Origin: Actinernus sp. WN-2022
Taxonomy: Eukaryota; Cnidaria; Anthozoa; Actiniaria; Actinernidae
NCBI GenBank assembly: GCA_030867875.1
Contig: JAOWCC010000309.1
Location: 25,004 to 89,003 of the forward strand
Reading direction: 5' to 3'
DNA: 64,000 nucleotides
A program made the translations under genes and the position numbers. Numbering within the stretch: position 1 is the first letter of the stretch; each line of letters opens with the position of its first letter. Positions 63,490 to 64,000 of the stretch are shown in pieces. Under the pieces are notes generated by a model. That model was not told where the DNA came from. It ran no database searches and saw only the letters and a list, made by a program, of their open reading frames with translations.

Positions 63490-64000
63490 GTTGAGTAACT
63501 CTATTTTTTGTCTTTTACATCTTCCCTCCACAGCATTTTTTTATGCTGAGTTACTTTATGGGAGTGGCCGGTCTGATGTAGTGTAGGTTTGGAAATCTTA
63601 AACATGAAAGAGATGTGACAGTGATCAAAAATATGCGGCCTGAGAGGATTTACCTTTAAATAACAAGCAAGAGGTATCATATCCGCACTAGCTATTACAT
63701 AGTCTACCAAACTAGAGCCGTTGTACTTGTGACAGGTCTTTTTGCCTCTGTTGTCACCTGCAACTCTACCATTCAGAATTCTAGGGTTGTTTCCCGTGCA
63801 GGTTTCTATTAATAACCTCCCTCTAAGGTCGGGTTTATCCTCGTCTTCTGAATATCGCTTATCGTTGATATCTAGCTGATAGTCTTCCGGAAGATCTATA
63901 TACCTGTTTTCATCCAGAAGAACGAATTCTTGCAGGTCGCCAGTTCGCGCATTTAGGTCGCCCTGCAGAACAACTCTACCTTTACTTGATAAATGTAAAA
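63490..64000 (-). pseudogene. LINE APE-type endonuclease, C-terminal half (partial at window edge)
   Basis: On the minus strand VVLQGDLNARTGDLQEF (about 63980-63930) is the endonuclease GDLN box. SLVDYVIAS (near 63700) and DHCHISF (near 63625) are the later conserved motifs, the last corresponding to the catalytic SDH region. The N-terminal half is outside the window. Confidence 0.8.

Larger units (their letters stand above)
60785..64000 (-). mobile_element. LINE with APE endonuclease and reverse transcriptase, continues past the right edge
   Basis: Minus-strand order from the right edge: endonuclease C-terminal half, linker, RT, C-terminal zinc-binding end, and a 3' tail of ACATAAG-type repeats near 60785-60805. 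Several frame breaks separate the parts. It differs from the LINEs at 0-2.5, 26-28 and 37.5 kb in having a YADD palm and a CxxC...HxxxxC C-terminus. Confidence 0.88.

Overview
The window looks like AT-rich animal genomic DNA. Split genes with GT-AG introns, long introns packed with transposons, a kinesin-8 gene, an intronless Mab-21-type gene, and cnidarian-style Harbinger, pogo, tyrosine-recombinase, LINE and tRNA-SINE repeats suggest an invertebrate, most likely an anthozoan cnidarian such as a stony coral. The taxon is an inference from gene families and repeat style, not from a marker gene. There is no rRNA, true tRNA gene, CRISPR array, operon or bacterial signal.

Host genes. (1) A kinesin-8 (KIF18-type) motor gene runs on the minus strand. 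Three exons that join in phase were reconstructed at 17857-17312, 11601-11497 and 5099-4989. They encode the start codon, the P-loop and switch I. The rest of the gene lies beyond the left edge. (2) Within its second intron, on the plus strand, is an intact intronless gene (5833-7896) for a Mab-21/cGAS-like nucleotidyltransferase with all three apparent catalytic acids. (3) Upstream of the kinesin, also on the minus strand, is a second split gene spread over about 22-52 kb, possibly to 59 kb. Six exons (51227-47758) join in perfect phase and encode a degenerate EF-hand-like pair. Further exons lie at 37.3, 35.4, 32.3, 29.6, 23.05 and 22.0-22.5 kb. I could not name this gene.

Transposon layer. 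Most remaining sequence is mobile DNA. 0-2.6 kb: a decayed LINE. 3.2-4.8 kb: a TTAA-flanked element. 5.4-5.8 kb: a small inverted-repeat element over the Mab-21 promoter. 10.7-11.3 kb: a satellite of CRE-like motifs. 13.8-20.5 kb: a dense series of foldback elements, one inserted inside another with its target duplication preserved. 23.9-25.1 kb: two arrays of tandemly multiplied tRNA-like A-boxes. 25.6-29.6 kb: a TAA-flanked inverted-repeat unit holding a LINE, itself holding a CACGG-type insertion. 39.04-45.72 kb: a two-gene PIF/Harbinger transposon with long terminal inverted repeats, a MADF-domain gene and a convergent spliced DDE transposase, sitting in an intron of the EF-hand-like gene. 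53.7-58.2 kb: a decayed tyrosine-recombinase retroelement with split direct repeats, one of them interrupted by a pogo transposon. 60.8-64 kb: another LINE running off the right edge.

The three host genes share no obvious pathway. The strongest biological points are the nested antisense cGAS-like gene, the apparently complete Harbinger pair, the A-box arrays and the nested elements with readable insertion order.
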